Shown piece after piece: positions 43,072 through 55,700 of a DNA stretch of 64,000 bases (position 1 is its first letter; each line of letters opens with the position of its first letter). The DNA comes from Branchiostoma lanceolatum. Lineage: Eukaryota > Chordata > Leptocardii > Amphioxiformes > Branchiostomatidae. The position numbers and the translations under genes are program-made. The stretch covers positions 10,865,424 through 10,929,423 of the forward strand of contig NC_089732.1 in NCBI RefSeq assembly GCF_035083965.1, given 5' to 3'. Under the pieces are notes generated by a model. The model worked only from the letters and a program-made list of their open reading frames with translations, was not told the origin of the DNA and searched no databases.

Positions 43072-46000
43072 TCACAGTTTGGGTTTAAGTTGTTGTAATC
43101 TGAGTGCCTCCTGCACGAGACTGGCCACCTGTTGAGCACACCCCCAGTGAATGGTGATCCCCGCTCCACCATGGCCATAGTTGTGCACAACCTGATTGGA
43201 GGACAAACAACCTGATTAACACTAGGATACCCAGGGTACATGTGGCTCATGTTTAAGATGATAATGGGAAAATGTTATAATGTGTGGATTTAAAAAGAAA
43301 AAAAAATTGACCGATGGGATTTATTTTAGGCTTCAATGTTGCTAGTCTACTGGAAATCTATTTTATTTTGTATTTTAATATCTATTTTATACCTTGATAT
43401 GCATTTTCTACAAAGAAAGTTAAGTCTTGGATTGGCTTTAAGAATTAATGATGGTTACTGTTGCCAGTTTACAATTCATTCACTCACTATCCTATATAAA
43501 TACATGTAGGTGGGAATTCACCTGTTGGAATTCACAAATCCCACAATGTCGTTTTCTACATGGTAATCCAATAAAACCCCACATTCCATATTTCATGTAT
43601 ATAGGAATTCACTTAGTGTACTTGTTTTCATGCACAAGTTCTAATGTCATAGTTGATGTTTAACTTATTCAGGTTATTGTTTTGTTATACATGTTTTGAC
43701 TGATTGTTTGTTATGCACGATTCATTGTAAGTTTGTATTATGTTCTGTTGTGTATATTAGTCTGAAAATCCAATAAATACTAAAACCATAGCATATCCAG
43801 GTAAAAAGATACAAAAACCTGAAAATCTGCAGCACTACCAAGGTCACACACCAGGGGGCTCAACATCGACCTTGACGTTCTTCATCTTCTTCGTCTACCT
43901 TCTGACCAAATATGACTATATTCCATCCGAAGGTTCTTAAGTTAACAAACATCTGGAAACACAAACACACATACCCAGGCAGACACACCCAAAACAACAT
44001 CTCCATTTTTCATAGAGATAAAAATGAATATCTCACCTCAAGACTGGAGGCACCACGCCCAACTGTCTCTCTCTCCAGCCTGACCTCTGGCCTGCTTGGT
44101 CGTAACCCCACCCATTCATGGTCCACTTTGCAATTCTGTGCACACAGATATAAGAATACTTTTTGTTGTTTTTGTATATTGTAAGATTCTTCACCATAAA
44201 AGATAACCAACAGGCTAAATAACAGCCCTGAATGGGGCTCTTGGCATAAGAGTACCGGTGGTATAAAAGAAAGTGTCCTTTTCCAAGTGAAAAAAAAAAG
44301 CATTATCGAGCCAGATTGAGAAGTCGAAGAATTATAGTATCCTTAGCAGTTCCTAATTTATGCACTTAATTTTAAAACCAGCCCCGTGACCAGCCAGTAG
44401 GGCCTATGATGTAGATCATCATACAATGTATTTTACTTCTGTGTAACGTTTGCTTAAACTAAAGGTTTTGAACGTCATAAACATTTTGATATATATAGGG
44501 CACTGGCACTCTTTTGAATTTTTTGTCTTCCAACTTCCATTTTTATCATAATAATTTTGTACCATTGAAAACAGGATGAAAATGTTATGGAGTTTTAATT
44601 CTTATCTGTCAAGGATATGGTTGGAATGGTTGGAACTTTCATTCGTGCCAAGCAGCGAAATTCCGTCCAGAAACGGAACGAAGGATGGACACTGGAGAGA
44701 GGGTCTGCATGGGGGGTCCAGACAACGCTTTGTAAAAATCCAAAGGGGCGTGTGCACCGCTCCCGGGTTTCGAACCCGCGCTGATCCCGATCTGCAGGGC
44801 TTGGGAATCCAACACGCTAACCGCTAGGCTAAAAGGTCTGCACCAGTTAGACTGGTCAGTTAGTGGAGGTTGATCCCCACTGTTACACTACTCCCCGTTT
44901 TCTCGAGTCTCCGAGTACGACATCCCTGTGTGGCACTCTTTGCCGTTACTCACAGGGCCAGTGTGGGAACTACTGTAAAAAACCAAAGGAGCTGTTACAG
45001 CTTTACGCTAACGTTAAATTCAGAAGGACCCCCTACGTATTTTGCTAAATTCACTCCGGGAAGGGAACTACGAAAAATTTGGTCGCCTCGCTACAAATTA
45101 CTTGTATACTGAGCCGGCTTTCCCTACGACAAAAAAAATCAAAATGGCCTGCCTACACCTTACAAAAAAGAGCATGCAGACCCTCTGGAGAGGCAGGGCC
45201 AGACAAGTCGTCAAAATGATTGTTTTCTCCCTCATCCCCTAGCCTATAACTAACATGATCTGTTAAACATGTTGCTCTAAATGCAAATCCTGACATTTTA
45301 AGGAGGCCTTTACCCTCAGACTTGGCACCAGTTGGCAGCAGCCTTCCCAGATGTCTTTGCTGTCAGTGGGATGTGGGCTGAGGTTCCAGTTCCCCTTCTG
45401 TGCTGTTCCGCCCAAAACAACATTGTTGGCACTGTAAGGTCAAGGTCAAGTTGACTTTTAAAGTTCATTGTAGGTCACACCAATTTCCAATTCATTTGCT
45501 TGTTTCTCAGACATCTTAAGGTAAGAATATGATTAGCAAGCAGACATTATAAAAGCAGAGGAGAGGGAATAAAGCTTGAATATGACTGTATTCACTCCAT
45601 GAAACTGAGTGCATTATTTTTGGCGTAAACCTGACCCCCAGGCTGTGCTTTCATCATGTTTTCTAGTAAACCACTTGATATCTTTTCAAACCCGACTATT
45701 GACAAATTAGAGTGCTGTGGCTTGGTCCTAAAAACAATTTAGTACCTGAAGTTAACGAAGAAAATAATTTCGGAATCTGTGCTACACTGTGAGTCCTTAT
45801 CAATATTCCTTCAGAGACAGCCCTACCTTCAGTTTTGGTAATATATAATTGTACTGACACAAACAACCTTCAAATGCTGGCCACAATGAGTATTATTGAT
45901 GTTGTATCCAGATTTTTACTCTTGTAGATTCTTGAAAGGAAATACCAAATGTCTGTAATAGCGGCATGAGCATTTGTACAGCATAAGAAGTGAAATCCAT

Positions 46001-48808
46001 TATTTTAGAGTAAGAGTGCATGTATATCAATAATGTTATATCATGAAAGAAATTTAACGGATAGAGTAAAAGCCATGAAAAATGACTCCTTACCAAGGGA
46101 GGATATAATACGGGTCATCGTGTGCAATCGTATAGTGTTTCACCCATGGTGCATTGACCTAGGATTTACAAACACAGTACAGTTGGGATCAGATTGGGAA
46201 TATAATGATTTTCCTCATTGAAGGACCATTCCACTCACTGACATAAATACACTAAAGTTTTTCATTCTCCTACTGTAAGCTGAGGACTAAATGTTCAAAC
46301 ACTAGATCTGGACGTGAATCGCATCAGACAGTTTCTTGTTTCTTTTAGCCTCCTTAAGCTTGATATCAAACAAACCAATCTGACCAATCAATTTAGAGGT
46401 ATGATCCTTTAACGAGGTGGAGATTTGAAAGTCTTACAGAATAATGTCTTCTTACCATGGAAATATATAGAAATCATGTCCGTCATACTCAGCATCAAAG
46501 AAACATTTGATCCACGGGGCATGTACCTGGTGTTGGAGAAATTGGAGGAACACTACAGCAGCAAGTATTGTAAAAAATCCAGTCAGTATAAAAGTTGCAC
46601 TTAAATCTTCATGATTAATAATATAGACTGTACCAATAATTGTACTGTACCAGCGAGGCTTTCCTGGGCCAGTTACTTCATATGAAAATATGTACTGTTT
46701 CAACAAAATAACATAAACAATTGTGTACTAAAAGGTATTCTAATAGCAATCCTCTAAGTAAAAAGATATGATTTTGATATCATATCTGTACATCATAATT
46801 CAATACCCATGCTTCTATCTGAATCTTAATTAACTGCGTTTTGCCTCATTGACTCTTTCAATACTGTAACTCCATTTTTCCAATATTTAGGTCTTACCCT
46901 ATAGACTTGACCCCTCACAGGCTGGACAGTGCTGTCACCCACCAAATCTCTGGCCCCAATACCACAGCAGTTCACTACAACATCATAGTGGTCAGCAAGC
47001 TGGGGGTCAAGACAATTAGGTAGAAAGCGTAAAGCGACCAGCCACAGACTACAGCAATTAGCATGGCGCTTTTTCTACAGACTGAGCTAGTAGTGCACAG
47101 ACAATGTGGCTTTTCAGCCAAACACACCGGATCACCCAAACTCTTTTTGATTGATAAGTGTGTTGGGGTCTCTAAGTCAAAAATTAGTAGTCCATGCACA
47201 TCTGAGGAGACATTGAAAATATAATTATGCTAGAATAACACCATCCTCTATCACAAAAGCATAATATGCCCAATACACAAGAGGTGGTACCCTATGCAAA
47301 ATTGTAAGTGTATCCCTATATTATCATATCCCATTTTAGCCTTACCTCAGTCAGTGAAGTAACCTTCCCCTGCTGCACTTTGCCTCCAGCTTTCTTGAAC
47401 TTCGTCATCAACCAGGGTAAATATTTTTTACCTTCACAGAGCAGGTGAGTAGAGAACCAGCCTGAGCTGAAAGGCAATGAACCAGTAACTTTACGATTTA
47501 CACCAAATGTATGAATGAAGATCAGTCTTTTAATAAAAAGTCATAAAGGCTTCACTTTTTGTATATCTGAAAAATCAAAATGACTACAGCTAACTTATGC
47601 TTTCTAGGATCAAAACATGACATTAAAAATCATATCATTTATCATTCTTAAGTTGTGTCATTGACCTATTGCTTGCATCATTATTGACAATAACATTGAT
47701 ATAATTATTGACCAAAAAATCATCAGTGCCAACATTTGCACATAACACCACCCCTTCTCTACAGCTTGAACAAGCCACCCTGATATACTCCTGAATCATT
47801 CTATACATTACCTGAAACCAGGAAACTGTTGCAGATCTTGTTTGGTCAGGTGACGAAACCCAAATACTTTGGAAGCCCAGGTAGGGTCCTGACAATAAAG
47901 AATGCAGATCAACAATTATGTACTGTAATAAATACTGTGTCTTTTGGAACCACAAATTTTTGCGGAGGTTTTATTGGTATGCAGTGAAGCAGTCAAAAAC
48001 CGTGAACATAAAACCACCGTGAAAATTTCAACAATTACAGTTACAGATCCATTTTGTACACTTAACATTTCCAATTACATTCAGAGAAATAGTGATAGAG
48101 ATTTTCAGGAATACAAAGTTTGAAGTCTTATTTTTACGAAGAGTTTTATCACCTGTTGAGGCTGTTTGTGTAAGTGGTAGCCTGACAGTAACATCACACC
48201 AACGTCAACAGCCACAGGACTCAGGTACAGTGTCTTCAGGTGGTCCCAGGTTTCATCGCCCCAACGTCTGTCAACAAAAATAACATTCCATGACAAAATT
48301 GAAAAGACAAACACCTTACTAACAATAGCTCATATATTTAGACTGCAGTTAATTTTGAAAAATTCTAAATTCAAATTTCTGTCAGTATGCATATGCTCAC
48401 AACCTTTTCATGTCAACTTATATTTTCAATAACTTTCCAATATTCAAATAAGGTCTTAGGGACAACACAGCGAATTCTATGAAACAAACAAAAAACAATC
48501 ATATTTCAGTGCAGGACTATTTCATTCTTTGAACTCAGTTATCAGTTGGTAGAAGCCAATTTCTTTTATGAGGCAATTTGCAAATTGGATTGGGAATCCT
48601 TAGTGGTAATTTCATGCCTGACAAGTTCTTGTGGAGTATCGCTCAAGATGTGTGGTTCCCAGAAGCCAGCAGCACCGTCGCTCGTTGTGTGCGGAGAGAA
48701 CTTCTCGGACAGAACTGTGACTTGAACGCCGGGGACTTTCTCTTGGATACAGACAGCAGAGGACAAGCCGACCACCCCCGCACCAACTACACACACCCGG
48801 TGGCCCAT
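43072..48808 (-). CDS. DAO/DDO: D-amino-acid / D-aspartate oxidase (complete, 9 exons)
   Basis: Exons 48618-48808, 48153-48267, 47812-47888, 47346-47466, 46898-46999, 46456-46526, 45314-45431, 44037-44135 and 43072-43191 sum to 1014 bp (337 aa), near the usual 340. The enzyme uses FAD and oxygen to deaminate D-amino acids, giving a 2-oxo acid, ammonia and hydrogen peroxide, in the peroxisome. Seen: dinucleotide-binding GAGVVGL (9-15), [59 protein letters not shown] (R280 is the likely substrate-carboxylate arginine) and [20 protein letters not shown] and the short loop before the FP motif look DDO-like, while IWEGCC and HNYGHGG look DAO-like, so substrate class is open. It ends PKL, a weak PTS1-like tripeptide. 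Exon 1 uses a GC donor. Head to head with ABCD3. Confidence 0.92.
44753..44843 (-). repeat. tRNA-like pol III element (likely SINE head)
   Basis: On the minus strand it contains an A-box TAGCGGTTAGCG and a perfect B-box GGGTTCGAAACCC about 50 bases later. The ends do not form a convincing 7-bp acceptor stem, and the sequence continues into a non-tRNA body toward 44580. A SINE head is more likely than a working tRNA. Confidence 0.5.
47030..47175. repeat. SINE-like dispersed repeat (family A, fragment)
   Basis: Shares the CACACCGGATCACCCAAACTC / GATAAGTGTGTTGGGGTCT portion with the copies above. In an oxidase intron. Confidence 0.4.
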
Positions 48809-49782
48809 GTCGATACTGCAGCTGGAGATGACTTGGTGATAATGTCAGGGTTTGGTCTGTAGGAGCTGCTGCAAGGAGGTTCCATTCAACCTCCTTTTGG
48901 TAGGAGTTGCAATGAAGACTCTCTACATCACAAGCACTAAGGACTTTTCCAGAGGCTGATGGAAATGAGTCTGCAAATTTAAATCCCTTGGGGATAGTTT
49001 CTGGAACCAAAATGAGGAAAAATGCATGATTGCGTTATTATAAATCACCAGAGTACTGTATTTCTTGACTAAAAATTCCACTAGATTACTAGGAAATGCT
49101 TGGGCCAATAACTCTTAGGCTGAAGTGATAATCAGTCGAAATCATAGTTATCCATTGATTGATTGATAGATTGTTTGTTTAATTGATTGATCCCTTTCAG
49201 TTCTTCCCCGAGTTCGTTCTTACAAAAGCGGTGTGGGAAAATTCAAACGAAGAGTCACATGCGGGTGTGGGAACATTCTATCAGTGAGTTGTCATCTATG
49301 GGCTCTGTACCCCACAGATTATGCATAGTTGTCAATGATCTCATTGATTGATAAAACAATCTCCTACTGTACTTGCAAAAGAATTCCTATCCTCATAATG
49401 TCAAGCTCACTTTATATAACATCAACAAAATCAAGAGGTTCTCACTTTTAAGAATCTAGCTGGTCCTCCTGATGCCTTCTGTTGGACCAGCTGGCTAGAG
49501 AGAGCTGAGAGTCCCACTGACCTGGCATTGACCCCACCAGGATTATTCTATTAAAAATATAGAAAGGGGGCACAATAAATGAAACTTTATCTAAGAAAAA
49601 TGTATACAAAGGAATGACATGGAAAAATTAAGAAAAAAACTGATAATTAAAGAAGTTATGATATTATCATCAAAATTTCAATTATTCCAAAATCTTCGAT
49701 ATTCTAAAATCATCCCTTTATGAATGGAATCGTCCGCATTGCGAAATAGAAGATAGAAGGCATTACCATCATCATCATCATC
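48809..49782. promoter_or_regulatory. Divergent intergenic region between oxidase and ABCD3
   Basis: 974 bp separate the two outward-facing start codons, room for one shared regulatory region or two close promoters. No TATA box or other definite element was identified. A trinucleotide (CAT)n run directly precedes the ABCD3 ATG, so its leader carries this repeat. A possible minus-strand exon (49446-49547) lies inside. Confidence 0.5.
49446..49547 (-). other. Candidate 102-bp exon upstream of oxidase
   Basis: On the minus strand: acceptor TTTTTAATAG, an open 34-codon stretch (NNPGGVNARSVGLSALSSQL...) and donor AAAA|GTGAGA. It does not read in frame into oxidase exon 1 by any splice I can see. 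It may be a 5' UTR exon of the oxidase, an exon of an unrecognised gene, or chance. Confidence 0.3.
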
Positions 49783-52700
49783 ATGGCGGCGCTCAGTAAG
49801 ATTTTTGCCGGCTCGCAGTTCAACAAGACGAACTCGGCGGTTGCCGCGGCTGTCGTGGCCGCGATCTACTGGGCCTCGACGCGGAGGGGCAAGAAGACTC
49901 CAGCGAACGGCAGCAGGTAGGTGTGAGGCCGCGAAATCCGCCAAGATTCTGTCTGCAAGTTGGTGCAACGATCAGCTAGAAAAACCGGCCAGTTGCAAAC
50001 TTTATGTAACGTAAGATATACCTGCAGAACGCCCCACAGATTATGTATAACATAATACTGAGGCAATACATTTATTCTATTAATAATAAAACAAGAGGAA
50101 AAAATATGAAATGTATCATTCCATTATCGTTTTGAGTCTGTCAGGTTGCCCTTAAAATGCACTATCACGGAGATCCTTATCTAACTTCACGTGACCAGAA
50201 AAATTATGCTTTGCTCAAGTTGTAAAGCTTCACAATAAAAGAGAAGGAAAGAAAGGGGACCAAAAGTAAGATGTGAATAATGTCCATGGTATTTTTCCTT
50301 AACAAGAAGAAAAAAAAAAACTTTAAGTCGGATTAAGAGTAGCCCACTACACAAGGTATGGGTCTTTCTTACCCTCAGCATAAGGTGAATGACCTACAGC
50401 ACATTGACCTTTGTACTTTGCACCCACTTATGTATAATGTACATTTTAGTGCTGGTAGATTTCAGAGATAGTGCCAATAGACAAACATGAGTCTAAGAAA
50501 GCTCTGAGATAGGTTGGCCTGTAACACTTGTGCCAGGCTGTTCTTGGGAAATGTCACAGGGTCTGTTAAAACTTTAAACACAAAAGTATAAGCACACAGC
50601 CTGCCCTAAGCCTTCGGTCCTATCCCCAGTCCCAGTGCAATCCCACTGGATTAGCTATTCAATGCAATCCCATATAGAAATGCTCTATTGTGTACATTGT
50701 ATATTGGTAATCACAGTGCCATTTCCCACACATACAGAAACATTCACATTCATTTATGCATTCAGCCATACAAACAAACCAGTACTTCACAGGATGAAGT
50801 AATAATAATAACTTTAAGATTGAGATGGAGAATTGCAGTTCTTGGTGGGACTAGATACCAAGGAACACCTTTTCTATCAAATTCTATGAGTATGGCAAGT
50901 GCATACTGTGTTTTTAAAGGAAGTTTTCCCTTTTTTACTTTTACAGAAAGATCCCAGATGTTCCACTGGTGATTGGAGAGCAAGGAGACAAGAAAGAGAA
51001 AGCAGCAGTGGATGGAGTTTTTGTTAGGTATCTGAATTGACTCTTTACCCGGATACAATGGAATGCACATAAAGAAGGGTTGAATCTACCAAAATATAGT
51101 ATGCTTTGAAGAGTTAGGTTTATCTGGGAATTAAACTACATATATACCTAGTTTTGACTGGTCATATGCACTAATTACTCAAATCTTGCTAAACAAACAT
51201 TGTAGTCAGTAAATGATTACAAACATTTCTTGTTCTCAAGGCCATATATACATTATTTTTTTCTAGAAACCTGTAATGTTGACTCATCAATTTAATCAGA
51301 TATATTTTATTTCATCCTTCTTTATGTGTCATAATTTTTTGTTGTTTTACATGTATTTAGATGCTGGTATTATGAAAATGAGTGATAAAACTCAACTCAA
51401 TCATGCAATTCTTAACTTATTTCATCATCAACTTGTTGCAACTATTCATACCTTTTAGTTTTACAATTGTCAAGCCCATATGGACACTAACAAGTACACT
51501 GTATGAACAACTATATGATTAATTAATTCAAGTAGCCTATTTTTAATGCATTCTATGAACATTATCTTTACAGGAGGATATACCAGATTCTGAAGATCTT
51601 GGTACCAAAGTTTTTCTCTCCTGAGGTAGGCCCTTGTACATTGTTTAGATTTGATGTGTAAACATGTATTAAGTGTATGATCACTTTATCGTAAAATATA
51701 GCTGCTAGTGCTCTTGTCTATGCCTTTAACATTTCCTGTGTGACAATTTAACATGTAGAATTATGTTATATGTTATCACATGGGAATTTCAAACAAAGAC
51801 TACTAAAACACATTAGAGACTCTAGAACTTGAAGCACATACAATAAAACATATATGCTTACCTATGTTGAGATTACTATATGTTTAATACTGTAATGTAT
51901 GTTAGCTGTATGTTGATTGTAATCCTATGTTAATTGTTGTGTTCTCTCCGGAAAGAGTAGCTGTCACTTAGAGTCTTAGGTAGACAGCTAAAGGAGAGAG
52001 TTGTACTGCAACAACTCCAATATGTGGTGTGGTGCTAACTATTTATATTCGTGAATCGTGATGGTATATAGGTTGGGTACATAGCCCTGGTGGCATCTAT
52101 GTTACTGGCCAGGACCTACTGTGATGTGTGGATGATTCAAAATGGGACTGCTATTGAAAGGTAACCATGTAAACTGTCTTTTAATAATTAATAATTTTTC
52201 TTTGGTGTCCAAAGTTATATACCATTGTGAGTTAAGTAACCTTAGTAATGGTTTCTGAGCATTAATGTTAACCATGCAAGGTATGTCAATGTAATGTTTT
52301 TATAATGATTAGATATTCAAACTATCAGAAAGAGGTCTCCTTAAATTTACTGATGAAGATATGATGTTAAATTTTATTTTCAAGTTGCCTACAATTTTTA
52401 TCAGCTTTAGCAGAAGAGGTTTTCAATTTCAGCGTGCTTTTACTAGTTATATATGTATCTTTTACAAGTTATACATTGTATAACTACATTGTATAAATAC
52501 TTTTCTTCTTCTCCCAGTGCTATCATTGGAAGAAGTATGCCGCTGTTCAAGAAGTATCTTTTAAGCTTCATCTATGCAATGCCTGCTGTAAGTTTTGTCC
52601 CTCTTTTTAAAAATGAAAATGTTGCTTTTGTTACACAGGTAAATGGGTAATGTCCTTGTAACAGAAAATTTAAAACCTTGTTTAACAAATTTTCAGTTTC

Positions 52701-55700
52701 AAAATAGGAGCAAGAAAAAAAATTGTTGTAGCCCTATTCTATATCATCTTTACATATTCTGTACTTGTTTCATAGTTTCATGATGAGTAAAAATGTATCT
52801 TTTGAAATTTGAATTGCATATTCTTGCATTAATGCTATTTGATTGAAATACATGTCAATTTCTCTTGTAGATTTCCCTGGTCAACAATGTTCTCAAGGTA
52901 AGTAAATGGGACCTTTTTGACCATCAAATTCGCAGTTCAGCCAATAAAAGTGTTTTAAGATTTCTAATAATTCTGTGTTGTTATTTACTTTAGCCAAACT
53001 AGGCTGGGCTACAAGATCTTTCTATCAACTTGTTAAAGTCCTTAGATAGTCATTCCTTTATTTCTTAAGACCACTTTTGATTCTTATCTTTAACAAGCAG
53101 TGTTGAAACTTTTTCTCATTTATGTCTGTTATTTTACAGTTTGGTTTGAACGAGTTGAAGCTGAGATTTCGCACCAACCTGTCTAACCACCTGTACAGTC
53201 AGTATCTCAGGTTAGTAATATTGTAAAATGTGTATTTGTATTTGTCTAAGAATATGACCAAAAAGAAGGCTTGATGTTTCACCCCTTAACCTTTAGCACT
53301 CTGAAGTAGCCGTTTGACACCCAGTTATCTATTGGTTACAAAGTTTGGCAGCAGAGAGAAGGTTAAAATAGGGATTGCCAAGGGTAATGAATGTAATGAT
53401 GATATAATGGTTTATTGAATTATGATGCAGAAGTTCTCAGATGGTATCACTTCTCTTCGGCATAACACACACTGGCTTGTCATTATGTGACTCGCTAAAT
53501 TGTAGCGAATATGTCTCAAAGGTGAAATTTTGTAATTATCGAAACCAACTAGGAAAATATTGTACATGTGTCTACAATCAACATTCTAAAATCAATTTGG
53601 AAAAAGCACATATCTATCTAAAAGTGCATGTACGTAAAATGAGCAAATGAAAGTTAAAAAAATGGAATTTCTTCATGTGAAGATGTGTAAAATGTCAGCT
53701 TACGTTCTGCTACCTTTTCTCCAGGGGTTTTACCTACTATAAGATGACAAATCTGGACAACAGAGTTGCTAATGCTGACCAGCTCCTGACCCAGGATGTA
53801 GAACGCTTCTGTAACTCAGTGGTGGACCTGTACTCAAACCTTAGTAAGGTGGGTGTGGCCATGGCTGGGGAATAGACGAATTTGAACAGGTTTTGTCATA
53901 GGGGTATTCTGCTCACAAATGTTCATTAAGAATAGAACGTGTTCGAACTTCATTCCCCAAACCCAGAGGAAGCAGGTGTCCTATTACAATCTGACTAATT
54001 TACCATCATAGATAAGTTCAAAATAAGCCTTTTCTCTATATTTTACGGGAGTGACGATTTTAATCATTAATGTAACCATTTTGTCATTGCAACCAGTTTT
54101 ACCAAACTGCAAATGAAACCCTAGTATGTACATGTGTGTGTGTGTGTGTGTCTGACTGTCTGTCTGTATGTATGTGTGCATATGTGTGTGCATGCATCTG
54201 TGGATGTGTGTTAACAATTTTCTTTCCATTTGTGCAGCCGATTGTTGACATCGTGATCTATGTGAAGAAGTTGACAGGCAGTATTGGCGCCCAGGGGCCA
54301 GCTTCCATGTTAGGGTACCTGGTTTTCTCAGGACTGATTCTTACAAGGTAAGACAGGCTTTATAGTGTGTAACAGTCATGAGTTGAGTATTTTGGCTTTT
54401 TTTCTTTTTAATTATTGAAAAAACCCTCTAACTATGGGTCTTTTACGCTTGTGTGTATATTCAAGTCTGTATGAGTTGCATATTGACATCTTTTGGCTTA
54501 GGTAAAGTTTGAGGGAAAAAGTTGGCTTTAACTTTGACCCACCGTTGTGCAGCTTGAAACTGAAAAAAAAAGTGTTTTTTTCGTCCACAAGACAAAAAAT
54601 GTCAATACGCAGCTAATATGGAATTGAAAATATGCACATGTGTGAATAGATTCCAGATATGGCCAGTGTTAATATTTGAATAGAAAAACAGAAAAATGCA
54701 AAAATTTCTTTTTCTTTTTTAATAGTTCGAGATAGCCATCCAGTTGATAAGAAATGGACTCACAGTAGCCTGTGTGATGGAAACTCTGCTGTCTGGGGCT
54801 TTAATGGCCCCTCCCCTTTAATGGCTGGATGTAGGGCGGGCCACTTAATCGTTATTCAATCAGGCTAGACTCACAGCACGTATTCATTTTCAAACTGTGT
54901 TGCAGGCTGCGACGTCCCATTGGTAAGATGACGGTTCAGGAACAGAGATACGAGGGAGAATTCCGCTACGTCAACTCCAGGCTCATCACAAACAGGTGAG
55001 AAAAAAAAAGAGTAAAAAACATGAGAAAGGGGGTGCAAACACACCGGCGACGCATGGTTGAAAAGTCGTATGTTTTGCATCCCATCGCTGTAAATAGTAT
55101 ATTGTTGTTTGTTTCACATGAAAGGATGGATATAACTTTAGAATCTGTGTTGTATTGTTACAGTGAGGAGATTGCATTCTACCAAGGCAACCAGAGAGAG
55201 AAGGCTACCATAGAGCTGTCATTCCAGAAACTGGTTAGTCCCTTTGTCTTTAACCATTGTATCTTTGACTTTCAAAATTTTTTTTCAGAACTGAATCTAC
55301 ATGTATAGTACAGTACTGAATTACCATCTTTTCTTCGATAGTTTAATCAGATAACTGAACTTGTTTGATCCCTGAGAATGCCTTGATGAAGAAGGTAAAA
55401 ACAAAATTGCCAATTTTGTTTCAGATCGAGCACTTGAGGACGTTCATTGTGTTCCGTTTCTCCATGGGATTTGTGGACAACATCATTGCTAAATGTGGGT
55501 AATGCTTTTCTGTCAGCCAAATGTTTAGTCAGTAATTCAATATAGATATCTTATACAAATATTCACAGTCAATATCATTGTTTTCATTTGATGATAGAGT
55601 TCATGGCTCAAAATAGTGGGTGCATGTGCACCTGTGTGCACCCGAAATTGGAGCTGTGCACCTAATTTTTGACTGTGGGTGCACTGGTGCACCTAGATAG

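Noticed and set aside
44753..44843. Functional tRNA gene
   Set aside because: A and B boxes are good, but the acceptor stem does not pair well and a non-tRNA body follows, as in SINEs.
48612..49010. 132-codon frame on the minus strand covering oxidase exon 1
   Set aside because: The oxidase frame in the same stretch has clear FAD-binding motifs and correct junctions. This one is an alternate frame.
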